From assembly GCF_900115305.1 (NCBI RefSeq), contig NZ_FOVW01000002.1:413210-477209 (forward strand): DNA of 64,000 bases. Direction: 5' to 3'. The stretch comes from Algoriphagus ornithinivorans (lineage in GTDB: Bacteria > Bacteroidota > Bacteroidia > Cytophagales > Cyclobacteriaceae). Of the stretch, positions 1 to 9,741 are shown in pieces. The notes beneath the pieces are model-generated. The model saw nothing but the letters and a program-made list of their open reading frames with translations, had not been told where the DNA came from and did no database searches. The translations under genes were made by a program, and so were the position numbers. Position 1 is the first letter of the stretch. Each line of letters starts with the position of its first letter.

Positions 1-44
1 GGCGGATATGAATCCTGCGCTCTAACCAACTGAGCTACCTCGCC
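1..44 (-). tRNA. 5' part of a tRNA-Met-like gene (CAT), cut by the window edge
   Basis: On the minus strand the copy begins GGCGAGG (acceptor 5' strand, 44 to 38), then TA, a normal D arm (GCTC, loop, GAGC) and an anticodon region GCAGGATTCATA, giving a CAT anticodon. The following bases, TCCGCC, do not restore the expected 3' strand of the anticodon stem (TCCTG), and the rest lies outside the window. It is either a diverged tRNA-Met or, more likely, another disrupted copy like the one at 72-143. The elongator or initiator type cannot be decided. Confidence 0.45.
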
Positions 45-85
45 AGAATTTTTTTAATCACTATTTCAATACGTTGGGAGTTGAA

Positions 86-104
86 CCTGTCTGCGACAGG
101 CAGG
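86..104. repeat. short palindrome inside the tRNA remnant (T arm)
   Basis: CCTGTCTGCGACAGGCAGG contains the 6-bp inverted repeat CCTGTC/GACAGG around TGC. It interrupts the T arm of the tRNA-Met remnant exactly between the stem and the loop. Its origin is unknown; it resembles REP-like short palindromes dispersed in bacterial genomes. Confidence 0.6.
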
Positions 105-116
105 CCCGTGTCCTGC

Positions 117-134
117 TCCCGATAACTATCGGGA
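117..134. repeat. short palindrome TCCCGATA-AC-TATCGGGA
   Basis: An 8-bp perfect inverted repeat around AC replaces the D arm of the tRNA-Met remnant. It is nearly the same sequence as the CCCCGATAGCTATCGGGG palindromes at 12862-12879 and 13249-13266, which also sit in displaced tRNA fragments. Confidence 0.7.
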
Positions 135-357
135 TACCTCGCCAGAATTTCTTTTAATAATTTTTAGATATTGAATATTGTAATTAATGCCTATATTAAG
201 ACACAGTCGAAATTCAATATTTCAAGGCTGAAAATCTTTATTTTCATCCAGTAAACCTCCCTCGCGAATGGGAATGCAAATATGAGGTCTTGTACTGTTA
301 AATGCAAGTTGACGTTCTGTAAAAAATGAAATTTTCATCTAAGAAAATTTAGAAATC

Positions 358-753
358 ATGGTTAAAAATAAGTTTGTTGCTGATTATCAAATCAATGCGT
401 CAAGGAAAATTGTTTTCCAATATTTGAGTACCGCAAGTGGCTTGGAGGAATGGTTTGCAGAGGGAGTTCGGATCAATGAAGACAAAGTTTTCATCTTTGA
501 CTTTGACAATGAGGAGCATTATGCCCGAGTTGCTTCCTTGCGCATCAATTCTCATGTAAAATTTGAGTTTTTCGACCCCAAAGATCCATATGAAAGTGAT
601 CATGCCTATATAGAGTTCAAATTGGAAGAAAATGAATTGACACAATCTCTTTTCTTAAAGGTTATTGATTATTCTGATAGCTATGAAGAAGATGAACTGG
701 TGGCTATCTGGGATGGCTTAATTTCCAAATTGAAAGAGATAATTGGAGGTTAA
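358..753 (+). CDS. START-like (SRPBCC fold) domain protein
   Basis: A 131-residue protein with the pattern of the small START-like family common in Bacteroidota: an N-terminal strand FVADYQINAS, then a helix with LSTASGLEEWFA (the 'W' position of AHSA1/SRPBCC proteins), and alternating acidic strands, ending in a long amphipathic helix (DELVAIWDGLISKLKEI). Such folds usually form a hydrophobic cavity for a lipid or other small ligand, but no ligand can be named here. It lies 70 bases upstream of the LptF/G permease on the same strand, so the two could be cotranscribed. The start is the ATG at 358; no strong ribosome site is visible. The family call is confident, the role unknown. Confidence 0.75.
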   Translation: MVKNKFVADYQINASRKIVFQYLSTASGLEEWFAEGVRINEDKVFIFDFDNEEHYARVASLRINSHVKFEFFDPKDPYESDHAYIEFKLEENELTQSLFLKVIDYSDSYEEDELVAIWDGLISKLKEIIGG

Positions 754-823
754 TTTCAATGATTTTAGCAACTTTGAACATCCATATCTATGTTTCGTTT
801 AGAAGCAGGGTAGAAGAGGTGTC

Positions 824-2617
824 ATGAAAAAAATAGACAAACTTATACTTGGGTCTTTCATAGGCCCATTTTTATTGACTTTTGTTGTTGTTGACTTTAT
901 CCTATTAATCGTCAACATGCTGAAATATTTCGATGAAATTTTCGGCAAAGGGCTGGGTTTTTGGATTTATGCCGAATTGATCGGCTATTTCGTAGTGTCT
1001 ATTTCTCCGATGGCCTTGCCATTGGCGGTATTACTTTCAAGTTTGATGACTTTCGGGAACTTGGGAGAACACTTTGAACTGACAGCCATCAAAAGTTCCG
1101 GTATTTCACTTGTTCGGGCTTTAAGGCCGATAGCCATATTTACCGTCTTTTTGGTAATTGCTGCCTTCTTATCCAATAATTTCTTGGTACCTAAAGTCAA
1201 TCTGAAAACCTTCAGCTTACTTTATGACATTCGGATGAAGTCTCCTGCTCTTGATATTAGAGAAGGGATTTTTTATGCAGGTATCCCAGGTTATAGTATT
1301 AAAGTCAATCAAAAAATCGGAGATAATGACTTGAAAGATATTATTATCTACAATCATAATGATGCATTGGGGAATTTGGATGTGACCATTGCAGATTCCG
1401 GTCGCATGGAAAAATTTTTTAACGAAAATTACATGAGACTCACCTTATATAAAGGTACCAATTATAAAGAGGCAAGAGCCACTCGTGGGATTTCAGAAAA
1501 ACCGGTAGAATTCAATCGCACCACTTTTGATGAAAACGTCATCATTTTCGATATGGATGCTTTTCAGTTGAGTAGAACACCTGAGGATCTTTGGTCTACT
1601 AATAGAGCAATCAAAAACATTTCGGAAATAAAGGTGGGATTAGATTCCATCTCCACCTTGGTTAACGACGAGCAATTTCAGAACTACAGAACAGCTTCTA
1701 GTATATATCCATTCTTCACCCGAGATCGTAATTTGGATCCACTGGATAAAATTATGGAAAGAAAAGCGGAGGATGATTCACTGAGGGTTCAGAAGGCAAG
1801 AAAAAACAGAGAATTTGCTGATTCCTTAGAAAACCTGAAAAATAAACCTGATACCAGTACTATTTTGGCTACCAAACCTGAGTCTAGGTTAGAGTTCAAA
1901 CCGGATAGCTCAAAAACTCTTTCAGTTAGAAACTCAAGCTCTGTATCCAAATCAGATTCACTTTTTCAGGCGAAAGTTTCCAACAGAAAAATTCAGAGGA
2001 GAAATCTAGAAAATATCGAGTTAGATGCTGAGGAATTGGTTGAGAACCCTCAAGAAGATATTCAGGAGCAGCCAAAGAAGATACGAAGAACAGATCCTTT
2101 GTCAGAGGAAGAAAAGGCTAAAATCGACTCAGTGGTTTTCAAAAAAGGCTATCAGTCCAATGCTCTTACTATGGCATTAAATAATGCTAGAAGCCTGAAA
2201 AATAATTTTAATATCAAAAAAATTCAGATTGAAAATCATCAGAAGGAGTTTAGGAGATATGAGATAGCTTGGTATCAAAAATATACTCAAGCTTTTGCGT
2301 GTTTTGTGATGTTTTTGATAGGTGCTCCGCTGGGTGCCATCATCAAAAAAGGAGGCTTAGGGATGCCTGTGCTAGTTTCAATCATTTTCTTTATAGTCTA
2401 TTATATGCTGACCATCACCGGAGAGAAATGGGCGAAGGAAGGCGTTACTGATCCTTTCCTGGGAACATGGTTTTCCTGTCTGATGCTACTTCCTTTCGGA
2501 TTGTTCTTTTTGAAGCAGGCAAGGAAAGATGCCAGATTATTTGAACCGGACTTTTACATAGAATGGTGGAAAGGGGTAAGAAAACGCTTCAAAGAAAAGA
2601 GAACTGTTCATTCTTGA
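824..2617 (+). CDS. LptF/LptG (YjgP/YjgQ) family permease
   Basis: A 597-residue inner-membrane protein of the family that moves lipopolysaccharide from the inner membrane to the periplasmic bridge together with LptB. It starts with the typical IDKLILGSFIGPF, followed by three membrane segments within about residues 10-125 and three more near 488-505, 514-532 and 548-565 (GAPLGAIIKKGGLGMPVLVS). Between them is a periplasmic domain enlarged by a charged, low-complexity stretch rich in K, E, S and D (about 300-450). E. coli LptF and LptG are near 360 residues, so this is the long Bacteroidota form. F versus G cannot be decided from this copy alone. It follows the START-like gene on the same strand. 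Confidence 0.85.
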   Translation: MKKIDKLILGSFIGPFLLTFVVVDFILLIVNMLKYFDEIFGKGLGFWIYAELIGYFVVSISPMALPLAVLLSSLMTFGNLGEHFELTAIKSSGISLVRALRPIAIFTVFLVIAAFLSNNFLVPKVNLKTFSLLYDIRMKSPALDIREGIFYAGIPGYSIKVNQKIGDNDLKDIIIYNHNDALGNLDVTIADSGRMEKFFNENYMRLTLYKGTNYKEARATRGISEKPVEFNRTTFDENVIIFDMDAFQLSRTPEDLWSTNRAIKNISEIKVGLDSISTLVNDEQFQNYRTASSIYPFFTRDRNLDPLDKIMERKAEDDSLRVQKARKNREFADSLENLKNKPDTSTILATKPESRLEFKPDSSKTLSVRNSSSVSKSDSLFQAKVSNRKIQRRNLENIELDAEELVENPQEDIQEQPKKIRRTDPLSEEEKAKIDSVVFKKGYQSNALTMALNNARSLKNNFNIKKIQIENHQKEFRRYEIAWYQKYTQAFACFVMFLIGAPLGAIIKKGGLGMPVLVSIIFFIVYYMLTITGEKWAKEGVTDPFLGTWFSCLMLLPFGLFFLKQARKDARLFEPDFYIEWWKGVRKRFKEKRTVHS

Positions 2618-2642
2618 TATTTTATTTTTAGAATAATAGCCT

Positions 2643-2650
2643 TACCTTTG
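2643..2650 (+). promoter_or_regulatory. -7 promoter box TACCTTTG for rpsO
   Basis: A perfect match to the Bacteroidota -7 consensus TAnnTTTG lies 27 bases before the rpsO ATG, followed by an A/T-rich leader. A good -33 TTG at the usual spacing is not seen; the nearest is at 2614. Confidence 0.5.
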
Positions 2651-2677
2651 TAGCTGTTTTAATTAATTTAGCTAAAC

Positions 2678-2953
2678 ATGTATTTAACATCAGAGACAAA
2701 ACAAGAGTTGTTTAAGAATCATGGAAGGTTAAAATCTGCTACTGATACAGGATCTCCTGAATCACAGATTGCCCTCTTCACTCACAGAATCAAGCATTTG
2801 ACTGAGCATTTGAAGTCAAATAAGAAGGATCACTCCTCAAGATTAGGTTTGTTGAAGTTGGTAGGTAAGAGAAGAAGCTTACTTGACTACCTCATGAAAA
2901 AAGACATCGAGCGATACAGAGCGATCATCGCCGAGTTAGGAATCAGAAAATAA
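2678..2953 (+). CDS. rpsO: 30S ribosomal protein S15
   Basis: A 91-residue protein with the S15 signature: [22 protein letters not shown] and the basic [21 protein letters not shown] helix that binds 16S rRNA. The length is normal for the family (about 89). S15 is a primary binder of the central domain of the small subunit. It stands in front of pnp, the same order as in many bacteria, where S15 mRNA is processed by RNases. Here a strong hairpin terminator separates the two genes, so pnp probably depends on readthrough or its own promoter. Confidence 0.97.
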   Translation: MYLTSETKQELFKNHGRLKSATDTGSPESQIALFTHRIKHLTEHLKSNKKDHSSRLGLLKLVGKRRSLLDYLMKKDIERYRAIIAELGIRK

Positions 2954-2959
2954 CCCTTT

Positions 2960-3001
2960 AGTAAGGTTCTCTAAACTGAGAACCTTACTTTTTTCTTTTT
3001 T
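2960..3001 (+). terminator. rho-independent terminator after rpsO
   Basis: An 11-bp perfect stem, GTAAGGTTCTC paired with GAGAACCTTAC around a six-base loop, is followed directly by a run of T (TTTTTTCTTTTTT). It begins seven bases after the rpsO stop. Confidence 0.9.
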
Positions 3002-3052
3002 AGCTGGATGCGTTTATTTTTAAAACGAAAGAAGTATTACTAATCATAATTT

Positions 3053-5200
3053 ATGTTACCAAACTTAATCACTAAGACCATCACCCTTCAGGATGGTAGA
3101 GAAATTACTATTGAAACAGGAGCTCTTGCCAAGCAGGCAGACGGTTCTGTTGTTGTGCGGATGGGAAAAGCCATGTTATTGGCTACAGTTGTTTCAAAGA
3201 AAGAAGCTTTAGAAGGTGTAGACTTTTTACCGCTTTCTGTGGATTACCAAGAAAAATTTGCTGCTTCCGGAAAAATCCCGGGAGGATTTTTGAAAAGAGA
3301 GGGTAGACTTTCTGACTATGAGATATTGATCTCAAGAATTGTCGATAGAGCTATCAGACCAATTTTTCCAGACGATTATCATGCAGATACTCAAGTAGCT
3401 ATTACTTTGATGTCCTCTGACGAAGAAGTATTGCCTGATGCATTGGCAGGTTTAGCCGCTTCTGCAGCTTTAGCAGTTTCAGATATTCCGTTCAACGGAC
3501 CTATTTCTGAGGTAAGAGTTGCTAAAGTGGATGGAAAATTGATCATCAACCCTAAGCCAGTTGAATTAGAGAAAGCTAGCTTGGAATTTATAGTAGCCGG
3601 ATCATTGGACTACATCTTGATGGTGGAAGGTGAAGCCAACGAAATCTCAGAAGACGAGATGGTAGAGGCTATGCAATTTGCCCATGAAGAAATCAAAAGA
3701 CATTGTGAAGCTCAGATGGAGCTTACCAAACTTGTAGGAAAAGAACAGAAGCGTGAGTACTCTCATGAGAAGTCTGATTCTGCATTGTATGACAAAATGA
3801 AAGCTGAATTGTATGATAAATTATACAATTCTGTAAGCAAGCAAATTGCTAACAAGTCAGAGAGATCTGAATTGATCAAAGCCATTAAAGACGAGTTTGT
3901 AGAAAGTTTAGGTGAAGAGCATGAGTTTGAAGCCTCTTTGATCGGACCATATTTCCATAAAATCCATAAGGAAGCAGCGAGAAACCTTACTTTAAATGAA
4001 AAGAAAAGGTTAGATGGAAGAAAACTCAATGAGATCAGACCTATTTGGTCAGTCGTTGATTATTTGCCATCTGCTCATGGTTCAGCTGTATTTACCAGAG
4101 GGGAAACTCAATCAGTAACTACCTGTACGCTCGGTACCAAGATGGACGAGCAAATGGTAGATGGAGCTGTTCTTTCAGGATTCAACAAATTCTTTTTGCA
4201 TTACAACTTCCCAGGTTTCTCTACCGGTGAGGTGAAACCAAACAGAGGTCCAGGTAGAAGAGAAGTAGGTCACGGTAACTTGGCTATGAGAGCCTTGAAG
4301 AAAGTGTTACCTCCTGAAAATGAGAACCCTTATACCATTAGAATCGTATCAGACATTCTTGAGTCAAATGGATCATCTTCCATGGCTACAGTTTGTGCAG
4401 GTTCACTTGCCTTGATGGATGCAGGTATTCAAATCAAAGCTCCAGTAACAGGTATAGCAATGGGAATGATCTCTGATGCCAAAACTGGAAATTATTCCAT
4501 TTTATCTGATATTCTCGGAGATGAGGATCACTTGGGTGATATGGACTTCAAAGTGACCGGTACTGAAAAAGGAATCACTGCATGTCAGATGGACCTTAAA
4601 GTAGAAGGTTTGGATTATAGTGTTTTGAAAGAAGCATTATATCAGGCAAAAGAGGGAAGGCTACACATTCTAGAAGAAATTTCCAAGACTTTGGCTACAC
4701 CTAAGTCTGATTTGAAGCCACATACTCCAAGATCCTATACCATGATGATTCCTAAAGAATTGATTGGCGCTGTGATTGGACCTGGAGGAAAGGTGATTCA
4801 GGAAATGCAAAAGGATACAAACACTACTATCGTGATCGAAGAAATCGATAACCAAGGTAAGATCAATGTATTCTCTGCTAACCAGGACAACTTAAATGCA
4901 GCATTGAGCAGAATCAAAGCAATCGTTGCTCAGCCAGAAATAGGAGAGACTTATACTGGAAAAGTAAAGAATATTCAACCATTTGGAGCGTTTGTGGAAT
5001 TTATGCCGGGTAAAGATGGTTTACTTCATATATCCGAGATTAAATGGGAGCGTCTTGAAAGTATGGACGGGGTGCTTGAACCAGGTGAAGAGATCGTGGT
5101 GAAGCTGATCGATGTCGACAAAAAGACAGGTAAGTTTAAGCTATCCAGAAAGGTTTTATTACCAAAACCTGAAAAACAGGAACCAAAAGCTCAGTCCTAA
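3053..5200 (+). CDS. pnp: polyribonucleotide nucleotidyltransferase (PNPase)
   Basis: A 715-residue 3'-5' phosphorolytic exoribonuclease. Two RNase PH cores are visible: the first with [13 protein letters not shown] and the [25 protein letters not shown] segment, the second with [12 protein letters not shown] and the catalytic region [19 protein letters not shown]. After these come a KH domain ([20 protein letters not shown], about 560-620) and a C-terminal S1 domain ([20 protein letters not shown], about 625-690). The length and domain order are standard. It takes part in mRNA decay and RNA 3'-end processing in the cytoplasm. rpoD follows 56 bases downstream, so the two are probably cotranscribed. 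Confidence 0.97.
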   Translation: MLPNLITKTITLQDGREITIETGALAKQADGSVVVRMGKAMLLATVVSKKEALEGVDFLPLSVDYQEKFAASGKIPGGFLKREGRLSDYEILISRIVDRAIRPIFPDDYHADTQVAITLMSSDEEVLPDALAGLAASAALAVSDIPFNGPISEVRVAKVDGKLIINPKPVELEKASLEFIVAGSLDYILMVEGEANEISEDEMVEAMQFAHEEIKRHCEAQMELTKLVGKEQKREYSHEKSDSALYDKMKAELYDKLYNSVSKQIANKSERSELIKAIKDEFVESLGEEHEFEASLIGPYFHKIHKEAARNLTLNEKKRLDGRKLNEIRPIWSVVDYLPSAHGSAVFTRGETQSVTTCTLGTKMDEQMVDGAVLSGFNKFFLHYNFPGFSTGEVKPNRGPGRREVGHGNLAMRALKKVLPPENENPYTIRIVSDILESNGSSSMATVCAGSLALMDAGIQIKAPVTGIAMGMISDAKTGNYSILSDILGDEDHLGDMDFKVTGTEKGITACQMDLKVEGLDYSVLKEALYQAKEGRLHILEEISKTLATPKSDLKPHTPRSYTMMIPKELIGAVIGPGGKVIQEMQKDTNTTIVIEEIDNQGKINVFSANQDNLNAALSRIKAIVAQPEIGETYTGKVKNIQPFGAFVEFMPGKDGLLHISEIKWERLESMDGVLEPGEEIVVKLIDVDKKTGKFKLSRKVLLPKPEKQEPKAQS

Positions 5201-5256
5201 GCTTCTATTTATTAAATTCATTATCTTAAATTCAATTACACCAATAATATTTCTGA

Positions 5257-6120
5257 ATGAGGCAGCTAAAAATTAGCAAACAGATTACCAACAGAGAAAG
5301 CCAATCCTTAGATAAGTATCTACAGGAGATTGGTAAGGTAGATCTGTTAACAGCAGACGAAGAGGTAGTTTTAGCAAAAAGAATCCGGGAAGGCGATCAA
5401 CTTGCACTGGAAAAATTGACTAAAGCCAACCTTCGATTCGTAGTTTCTGTAGCCAAGCAATATCAGAACCAAGGGCTCTCTTTGGGAGATTTGATCAATG
5501 AGGGCAACTTAGGTTTGATTAAGGCTGCCCAAAGATTTGATGAAACACGTGGATTTAAATTTATCTCCTATGCTGTTTGGTGGATTAGACAATCTATCCT
5601 TCAGGCATTGGCAGAGCAATCCCGTATTGTAAGACTTCCTTTGAACAGGGTAGGTTCCTTGAATAAAATTTCCAAAACTTTCAGTGAATTGGAGCAGAAG
5701 TTCGAAAGAGAGCCTTCTCCTGAAGAACTTGCTGAAGTATTGGAAGTGACTGCATCTGAAGTTGTGGATACCATGAAAATTTCAGGTAGACACGTTTCAA
5801 TGGATGCTCCTTTCGTTCAGGGTGAAGAAAACAGCCTTTTGGACGTTTTGGAAAATGATGGAGATGAGAAGCCAGATGATGGCTTGATGAATGACTCTTT
5901 AAGAAAAGAGGTTCAAAGAGCACTCTCTACGCTTACTCAAAGAGAAGCTGATGTGATTACCTTGTACTTTGGTTTAAACGGAGAGCATGCAATGACTTTG
6001 GAAGAGATTGGTGAAAAATTCAATCTGACCCGAGAGCGTGTAAGGCAAATCAAAGAAAAGGCCATTCGAAGGCTGAGACATACATCCAGAAGTAAGACCT
6101 TGAAGCCTTATCTGGGATAA
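5257..6120 (+). CDS. rpoD: primary sigma factor (RpoD/SigA, short Bacteroidota type)
   Basis: A 287-residue sigma-70 factor without the large region 1.1 and the non-conserved insert found in Proteobacteria, as is usual for the primary sigma of Bacteroidota. Region 1.2 ([20 protein letters not shown]), region 2 ([37 protein letters not shown]), region 3 and region 4 ([35 protein letters not shown]) are all present. This factor would read the TAnnTTTG promoters noted elsewhere in the window. It follows pnp and ends in a strong terminator. Confidence 0.96.
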   Translation: MRQLKISKQITNRESQSLDKYLQEIGKVDLLTADEEVVLAKRIREGDQLALEKLTKANLRFVVSVAKQYQNQGLSLGDLINEGNLGLIKAAQRFDETRGFKFISYAVWWIRQSILQALAEQSRIVRLPLNRVGSLNKISKTFSELEQKFEREPSPEELAEVLEVTASEVVDTMKISGRHVSMDAPFVQGEENSLLDVLENDGDEKPDDGLMNDSLRKEVQRALSTLTQREADVITLYFGLNGEHAMTLEEIGEKFNLTRERVRQIKEKAIRRLRHTSRSKTLKPYLG

Positions 6121-6123
6121 AAT

Positions 6124-6150
6124 AAAAAGGGGTTTCAAGCCCCTTTTTTT
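6124..6150 (+). terminator. rho-independent terminator after rpoD
   Basis: AAAAGGGG pairs with CCCCTTTT around a seven-base loop, followed by T residues. It starts just after the rpoD stop. Confidence 0.88.
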
Positions 6151-6288
6151 ATTTTTAGAAGTTTGTACTTCAAAATAAATTGAAGTGATTACCAATAATA
6201 TAAAATCACTTTTGGGAATTTTAACTTATCCCGGTTTTGTTGGCAAACTAGAAATATCAAAATTTACCCGATTTAACACAATTCGTTG

Positions 6289-7233
6289 ATGAGTCAAGAA
6301 ATTGAAAGAGTCAAAGTTCTGATTATTGGATCAGGACCGGCAGGCTATACAGCAGCCATTTATGCTTCCAGAGCAGGTTTAAGTCCGATTTTGTACACCG
6401 GAGGACAACCAGGAGGACAATTAACCATCACTACTGATGTAGAAAACTATCCAGGTTATCCAGATGGAATCATGGGTCCGGAAATGATGGAAGACTTTAG
6501 AAAACAAGCCGAGCGTTTTGGAACTAAAGTTCGATATGGTATGGTGACAGATGTGGACTTTTCTGTCAAACCCCATGTGGTGACGGTGGACGATCAAGTA
6601 AAAGTCCTAGCAGATACTGTGATTATTTCCACTGGAGCCTCAGCAAAATGGTTAGGACTGGAAAGTGAAAATAGATTGAATGGAAAAGGAGTTTCTGCCT
6701 GTGCAGTCTGTGATGGATTTTTCTTCAGAGGTCAGGAAGTGGCGATTGTAGGAGCAGGAGATACAGCTTGTGAGGAAGCTTCTTATTTGGCTAATATTTG
6801 TAGCAAAGTTTACATGTTGGTAAGAAGAGGAGAGATGAGAGCATCTCAAATCATGCAAAAACGTGTAATGAATAATCCTAAAATTGAAATTCTCTGGAAT
6901 ACTGAAACAGATGAGATTTTGGGTGAGGATGAAGTGACCGGAGTAAGAATTTTAGATAATATAACAGGAGAAAAAAGGGAAATTAAAATTTCTGGCTTCT
7001 TTGTTGCTATTGGTCATCAACCAAACACCGAGGTATTCAAAAAATTCATCCATATGGATGATGCTGGATATATCAAGACCATTCCTGGAAGTACCAGGAC
7101 TAATGTGGAAGGTGTTTTCGCATGCGGAGATGCCCAGGATAATATCTATAGGCAGGCAGTCACAGCAGCGGGAACTGGCTGTATGGCAGCTTTGGATGCA
7201 GAGCGGTATTTGGCCGAAACTGAAAATCATTAA
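6289..7233 (+). CDS. trxB: thioredoxin-disulfide reductase
   Basis: A 314-residue flavoprotein that reduces thioredoxin with NADPH. An FAD-binding GSGPAGYTAAIYASRAG at the N terminus, the redox-active CAVC near residues 138-141, an NADPH-binding GAGDTACEEA and the C-terminal FACGDAQDN FAD motif are all visible, and the length is standard. The frame could begin three bases earlier at a TTG (6286), but the ATG at 6289 is preferred. It is followed after eight bases by the M23 peptidase gene and then bshB1, so thiol redox genes cluster here. Confidence 0.96.
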   Translation: MSQEIERVKVLIIGSGPAGYTAAIYASRAGLSPILYTGGQPGGQLTITTDVENYPGYPDGIMGPEMMEDFRKQAERFGTKVRYGMVTDVDFSVKPHVVTVDDQVKVLADTVIISTGASAKWLGLESENRLNGKGVSACAVCDGFFFRGQEVAIVGAGDTACEEASYLANICSKVYMLVRRGEMRASQIMQKRVMNNPKIEILWNTETDEILGEDEVTGVRILDNITGEKREIKISGFFVAIGHQPNTEVFKKFIHMDDAGYIKTIPGSTRTNVEGVFACGDAQDNIYRQAVTAAGTGCMAALDAERYLAETENH

Positions 7234-7241
7234 ATGAATTC

Positions 7242-8282
7242 ATGAGGTATCTTAGACTGATACTTATTTGCGGAATATTTTTGAGCATTGGACTTACCCA
7301 GTCTAATGCTCAAATTTTTCCTAAGATTATCAAGAGAAATTCCAATACAACTCCTGTTGTTCCTCAAGAAAGGAAAAACATTGAGTTGAGAGGATTTGAC
7401 CAGGAATCTTATCTGAGAACGCTTTCTACAGTGACGGATTCCATGATTTTTGAAAATAATGTGAACCTGGGAAAGGTTCGATCAATCATAGCTGAAGATC
7501 AAAATGTGATGATCTGGGCACCTACCAACCGATTAGTGAAGGTGTCTGAACAAATTCAAATAGACAGTATTTGGGTGACGGCTTATGAATATTTTTCTGC
7601 TTGGGACTCTAAAAAAATCGATATCTACGACTTTGATATCAAAAGCTTTCAAGACTCTGTAAAAATCAGATTATACGATCCATTTTTTGGTTACAATTGG
7701 AGTATGCCTTTGGATCAAACACCCATTACTTCTCCCTTTGGCTATAGATGGAGAAGATGGCATTACGGAACTGATCTAGACCTAAATACCGGCGACCCTG
7801 TATATAGTACTTTCGATGGCATTGTTAGAGTTCGATCCTATGATCGATATGGCTATGGTTATTATTTAGTAATCAGGCATAAAAATGGACTTGAAACCCT
7901 TTATGGGCATTTATCCAAGTATTTGGTGGAGGTTGGTCAAGAAGTAAAAGCCGGTGAATTAATTGCCAAGGGAGGAAATACCGGTAGAAGTACAGGATCT
8001 CACTTACATTATGAATTAAGGTATAGAGGTCAGCCTTTTGATCCTGAAAATGTATATGATTTCAAGGAATACCGAATTCTTAACCAAGAATTTTTGTTGA
8101 CTTCAGATACATTTTCTCATGTAGCTCAAGCTAGAGCAAGAGCCTATCACAGGGTGAAAAGTGGAGATACTTTAGGCTCCATTGCTAGAAGGTATGGCGT
8201 TTCAGTTAGTACATTGACTAAATTGAATGGCATCACTTCTAGGTCAATATTAAGAATTGGACAAAATCTAAGAGTGCGATAA
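7242..8282 (+). CDS. secreted M23 metallopeptidase with C-terminal LysM domain
   Basis: A 346-residue exported protein. Residues 1-24 form a signal peptide ending SNAQ. The M23 (LytM/NlpD) domain spans about 155-270 with the zinc ligands H174 and D178 (HYGTD) and the HLH motif at 254-256, so it looks catalytically complete. A single LysM module lies at about 300-346 (YHRVKSGDTLGSIARRYGVS). Such proteins cleave peptidoglycan cross-links in the envelope, and LysM anchors them to the wall. The gene starts eight bases after trxB and ends five before bshB1, suggesting cotranscription but no obvious shared function. Confidence 0.9.
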   Translation: MRYLRLILICGIFLSIGLTQSNAQIFPKIIKRNSNTTPVVPQERKNIELRGFDQESYLRTLSTVTDSMIFENNVNLGKVRSIIAEDQNVMIWAPTNRLVKVSEQIQIDSIWVTAYEYFSAWDSKKIDIYDFDIKSFQDSVKIRLYDPFFGYNWSMPLDQTPITSPFGYRWRRWHYGTDLDLNTGDPVYSTFDGIVRVRSYDRYGYGYYLVIRHKNGLETLYGHLSKYLVEVGQEVKAGELIAKGGNTGRSTGSHLHYELRYRGQPFDPENVYDFKEYRILNQEFLLTSDTFSHVAQARARAYHRVKSGDTLGSIARRYGVSVSTLTKLNGITSRSILRIGQNLRVR

Positions 8283-8287
8283 ATAAG

Positions 8288-9004
8288 ATGAAGCTGGATA
8301 TTTTGGTAATAGCGGCGCATCCAGATGATGCGGAATTAGGTTGCTCGGGAACAATTGCTGCGCATATTGCAAAAGGGTACAAAGTAGGTATCGTTGACCT
8401 GACAGCAGGAGAGATGGGGACCAGAGGTACTCCCGAATTGAGAATTGAAGAGGCCAACAAGGCTGCTGAAATATTAGGATTATTTGCTCGGGAAAATATG
8501 GGCTTTAAGGACATTTTTTTCCAGGATAACCAGGAGCATCAATTAGAGCTTATCAAGATCATCCGAAAATATCAACCAGATATAGTTTTAGCTAACGCAG
8601 TTACTGATAGGCATCCTGATCACGGTAAAGGCTCAGATCTAGCCACAAACTCCTGTTTCATGAGTGGATTGAGAAGGATTGAAACTGAATTGGACGGAAA
8701 GGCGCAGCAAGCTTGGAGACCCAAGTTTGTTTATCACTATATTCAAAATAATTACATAGAGCCTGACTTTGTGGTGGATATCACAGATTTCTGGGACACC
8801 AAAGTGGAAAGTATTTTAGCTTTTCAATCTCAGTTTCATGATCCCAACAGTCAGGAGCCTGAAAGCTTTATTTCAAATCCTGATTTTTTGCCATTTGTTG
8901 AAGCTCGAGCTAGAGAAATGGGACACAGGATTATGACCACTTATGGAGAAGGGTTTACTGTAGAACGAATGATTGGAGCTACTGATTTATTTGATTTAAA
9001 ATAA
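8288..9004 (+). CDS. bshB1: bacillithiol biosynthesis deacetylase BshB1
   Basis: A 238-residue LmbE/PIG-L family zinc deacetylase. The AAHPDDAELGCSGT motif carries the zinc-binding His-x-Asp-Asp, and DRHPDHGKGS provides the second His site. The TAGEMGTRGTPELRIEEA segment is characteristic of BshB1, which removes acetyl from GlcNAc-malate during bacillithiol synthesis. The length matches the family. The gene follows trxB and the M23 peptidase and meets pdxH tail to tail with no spacer. The other bsh genes are not in the window. Confidence 0.92.
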   Translation: MKLDILVIAAHPDDAELGCSGTIAAHIAKGYKVGIVDLTAGEMGTRGTPELRIEEANKAAEILGLFARENMGFKDIFFQDNQEHQLELIKIIRKYQPDIVLANAVTDRHPDHGKGSDLATNSCFMSGLRRIETELDGKAQQAWRPKFVYHYIQNNYIEPDFVVDITDFWDTKVESILAFQSQFHDPNSQEPESFISNPDFLPFVEARAREMGHRIMTTYGEGFTVERMIGATDLFDLK

Positions 9005-9640
9005 TCAGGGAGCAAGTCTGGAGATTATCCAACTTCCACTTTCAGTTCTTTCGAATAAGATTCTGTCATGTAATCTGCTAGGTCTTCCTTGCCAAAACTC
9101 AATTTTGGATGGTATAACTCTGTATCCTCCCCAGTGTGGTGGACGGATCATTTTTTCTGATTTAAATCTTTCCTCAACCGCCTCTTGGTTTTCATCCAAA
9201 ACCTCTCTGGAGCTAATTTTCTTACTCTGAGGTGATGTCCAAGCTCCAATTTGAGATCCCTGGGGCCTGCTAAAGAAATACTCGTCTGATTCAGCTTCGC
9301 TGATTTTTTCCACTTTTCCAGTCACTCTAACCTGCCTTTCAAGCTCTGCCCAAAAAAATGTCAGAGATGCTTTAGGGTTATTGGCCAACTCTTGACCTTT
9401 CTCGCTCGAGTAATTTGTGAAAAATACAAAGCCATAATCTAAATCCTTGAGCAGGACCACTCGGCCATTTGGATTCCCATCCAAACCTACTGTGGATAAG
9501 GTCATGGCATTTACTTCAAGTACCTGAGATTCAACAGCTTCTTCTAACCAAGTCTTAAATTGCTTAAATGGATCTTTATTTATATCGCTGATATCCAGAG
9601 ACTTTAGGGTGTAATCTTTACGTATTGATGAAATATCCAT
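9005..9640 (-). CDS. pdxH: pyridoxamine/pyridoxine 5'-phosphate oxidase
   Basis: A 211-residue FMN enzyme that oxidises PNP or PMP to pyridoxal phosphate. Family motifs: RVVLLKDLDYGFVFFTNYSSEKG (FMN binding), RQVRVTGKVEK, YFFSRPQGSQIGAWTSPQS, PPHWGGYRVIPSKIEFWQG and the C-terminal RLHDRILFER with the substrate-binding Arg. The length is normal. It converges with bshB1 with zero bases between the stops. The start is the ATG at 9640, and 101 bases separate it from the divergent YqgE gene. Confidence 0.95.
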   Translation of the reverse strand: MDISSIRKDYTLKSLDISDINKDPFKQFKTWLEEAVESQVLEVNAMTLSTVGLDGNPNGRVVLLKDLDYGFVFFTNYSSEKGQELANNPKASLTFFWAELERQVRVTGKVEKISEAESDEYFFSRPQGSQIGAWTSPQSKKISSREVLDENQEAVEERFKSEKMIRPPHWGGYRVIPSKIEFWQGRPSRLHDRILFERTESGSWIISRLAP

Positions 9641-9741
9641 AGTAGGGGATTGGTATAAATTTTAACAGAATAAAAGTACAATGAGCATTGCATTTATAAA
9701 ATTTAGGCATATATTTTTCCTGAAATAATCTTTTTGCGGAA

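Larger units (their letters stand above)
72..143 (-). pseudogene. degenerate tRNA-Met copy with two palindromes in its arms
   Basis: Reading the minus strand: GGCGAGGTA matches the 5' end of the copy at 1-44, and the upstream AAATTCT is shared too. The D arm is replaced by an 18-base palindrome (117-134). Then GCAGGA (anticodon stem 5' strand) runs directly into CACGGG, so the anticodon loop is deleted. A 19-base palindrome (86-104) sits between the T-stem 5' strand and a T loop plus stem that read TTCAACTCCC. It cannot fold as a tRNA and has no anticodon. The order of pieces is still that of a tRNA, so it is a remnant and not chance similarity. Confidence 0.65.
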
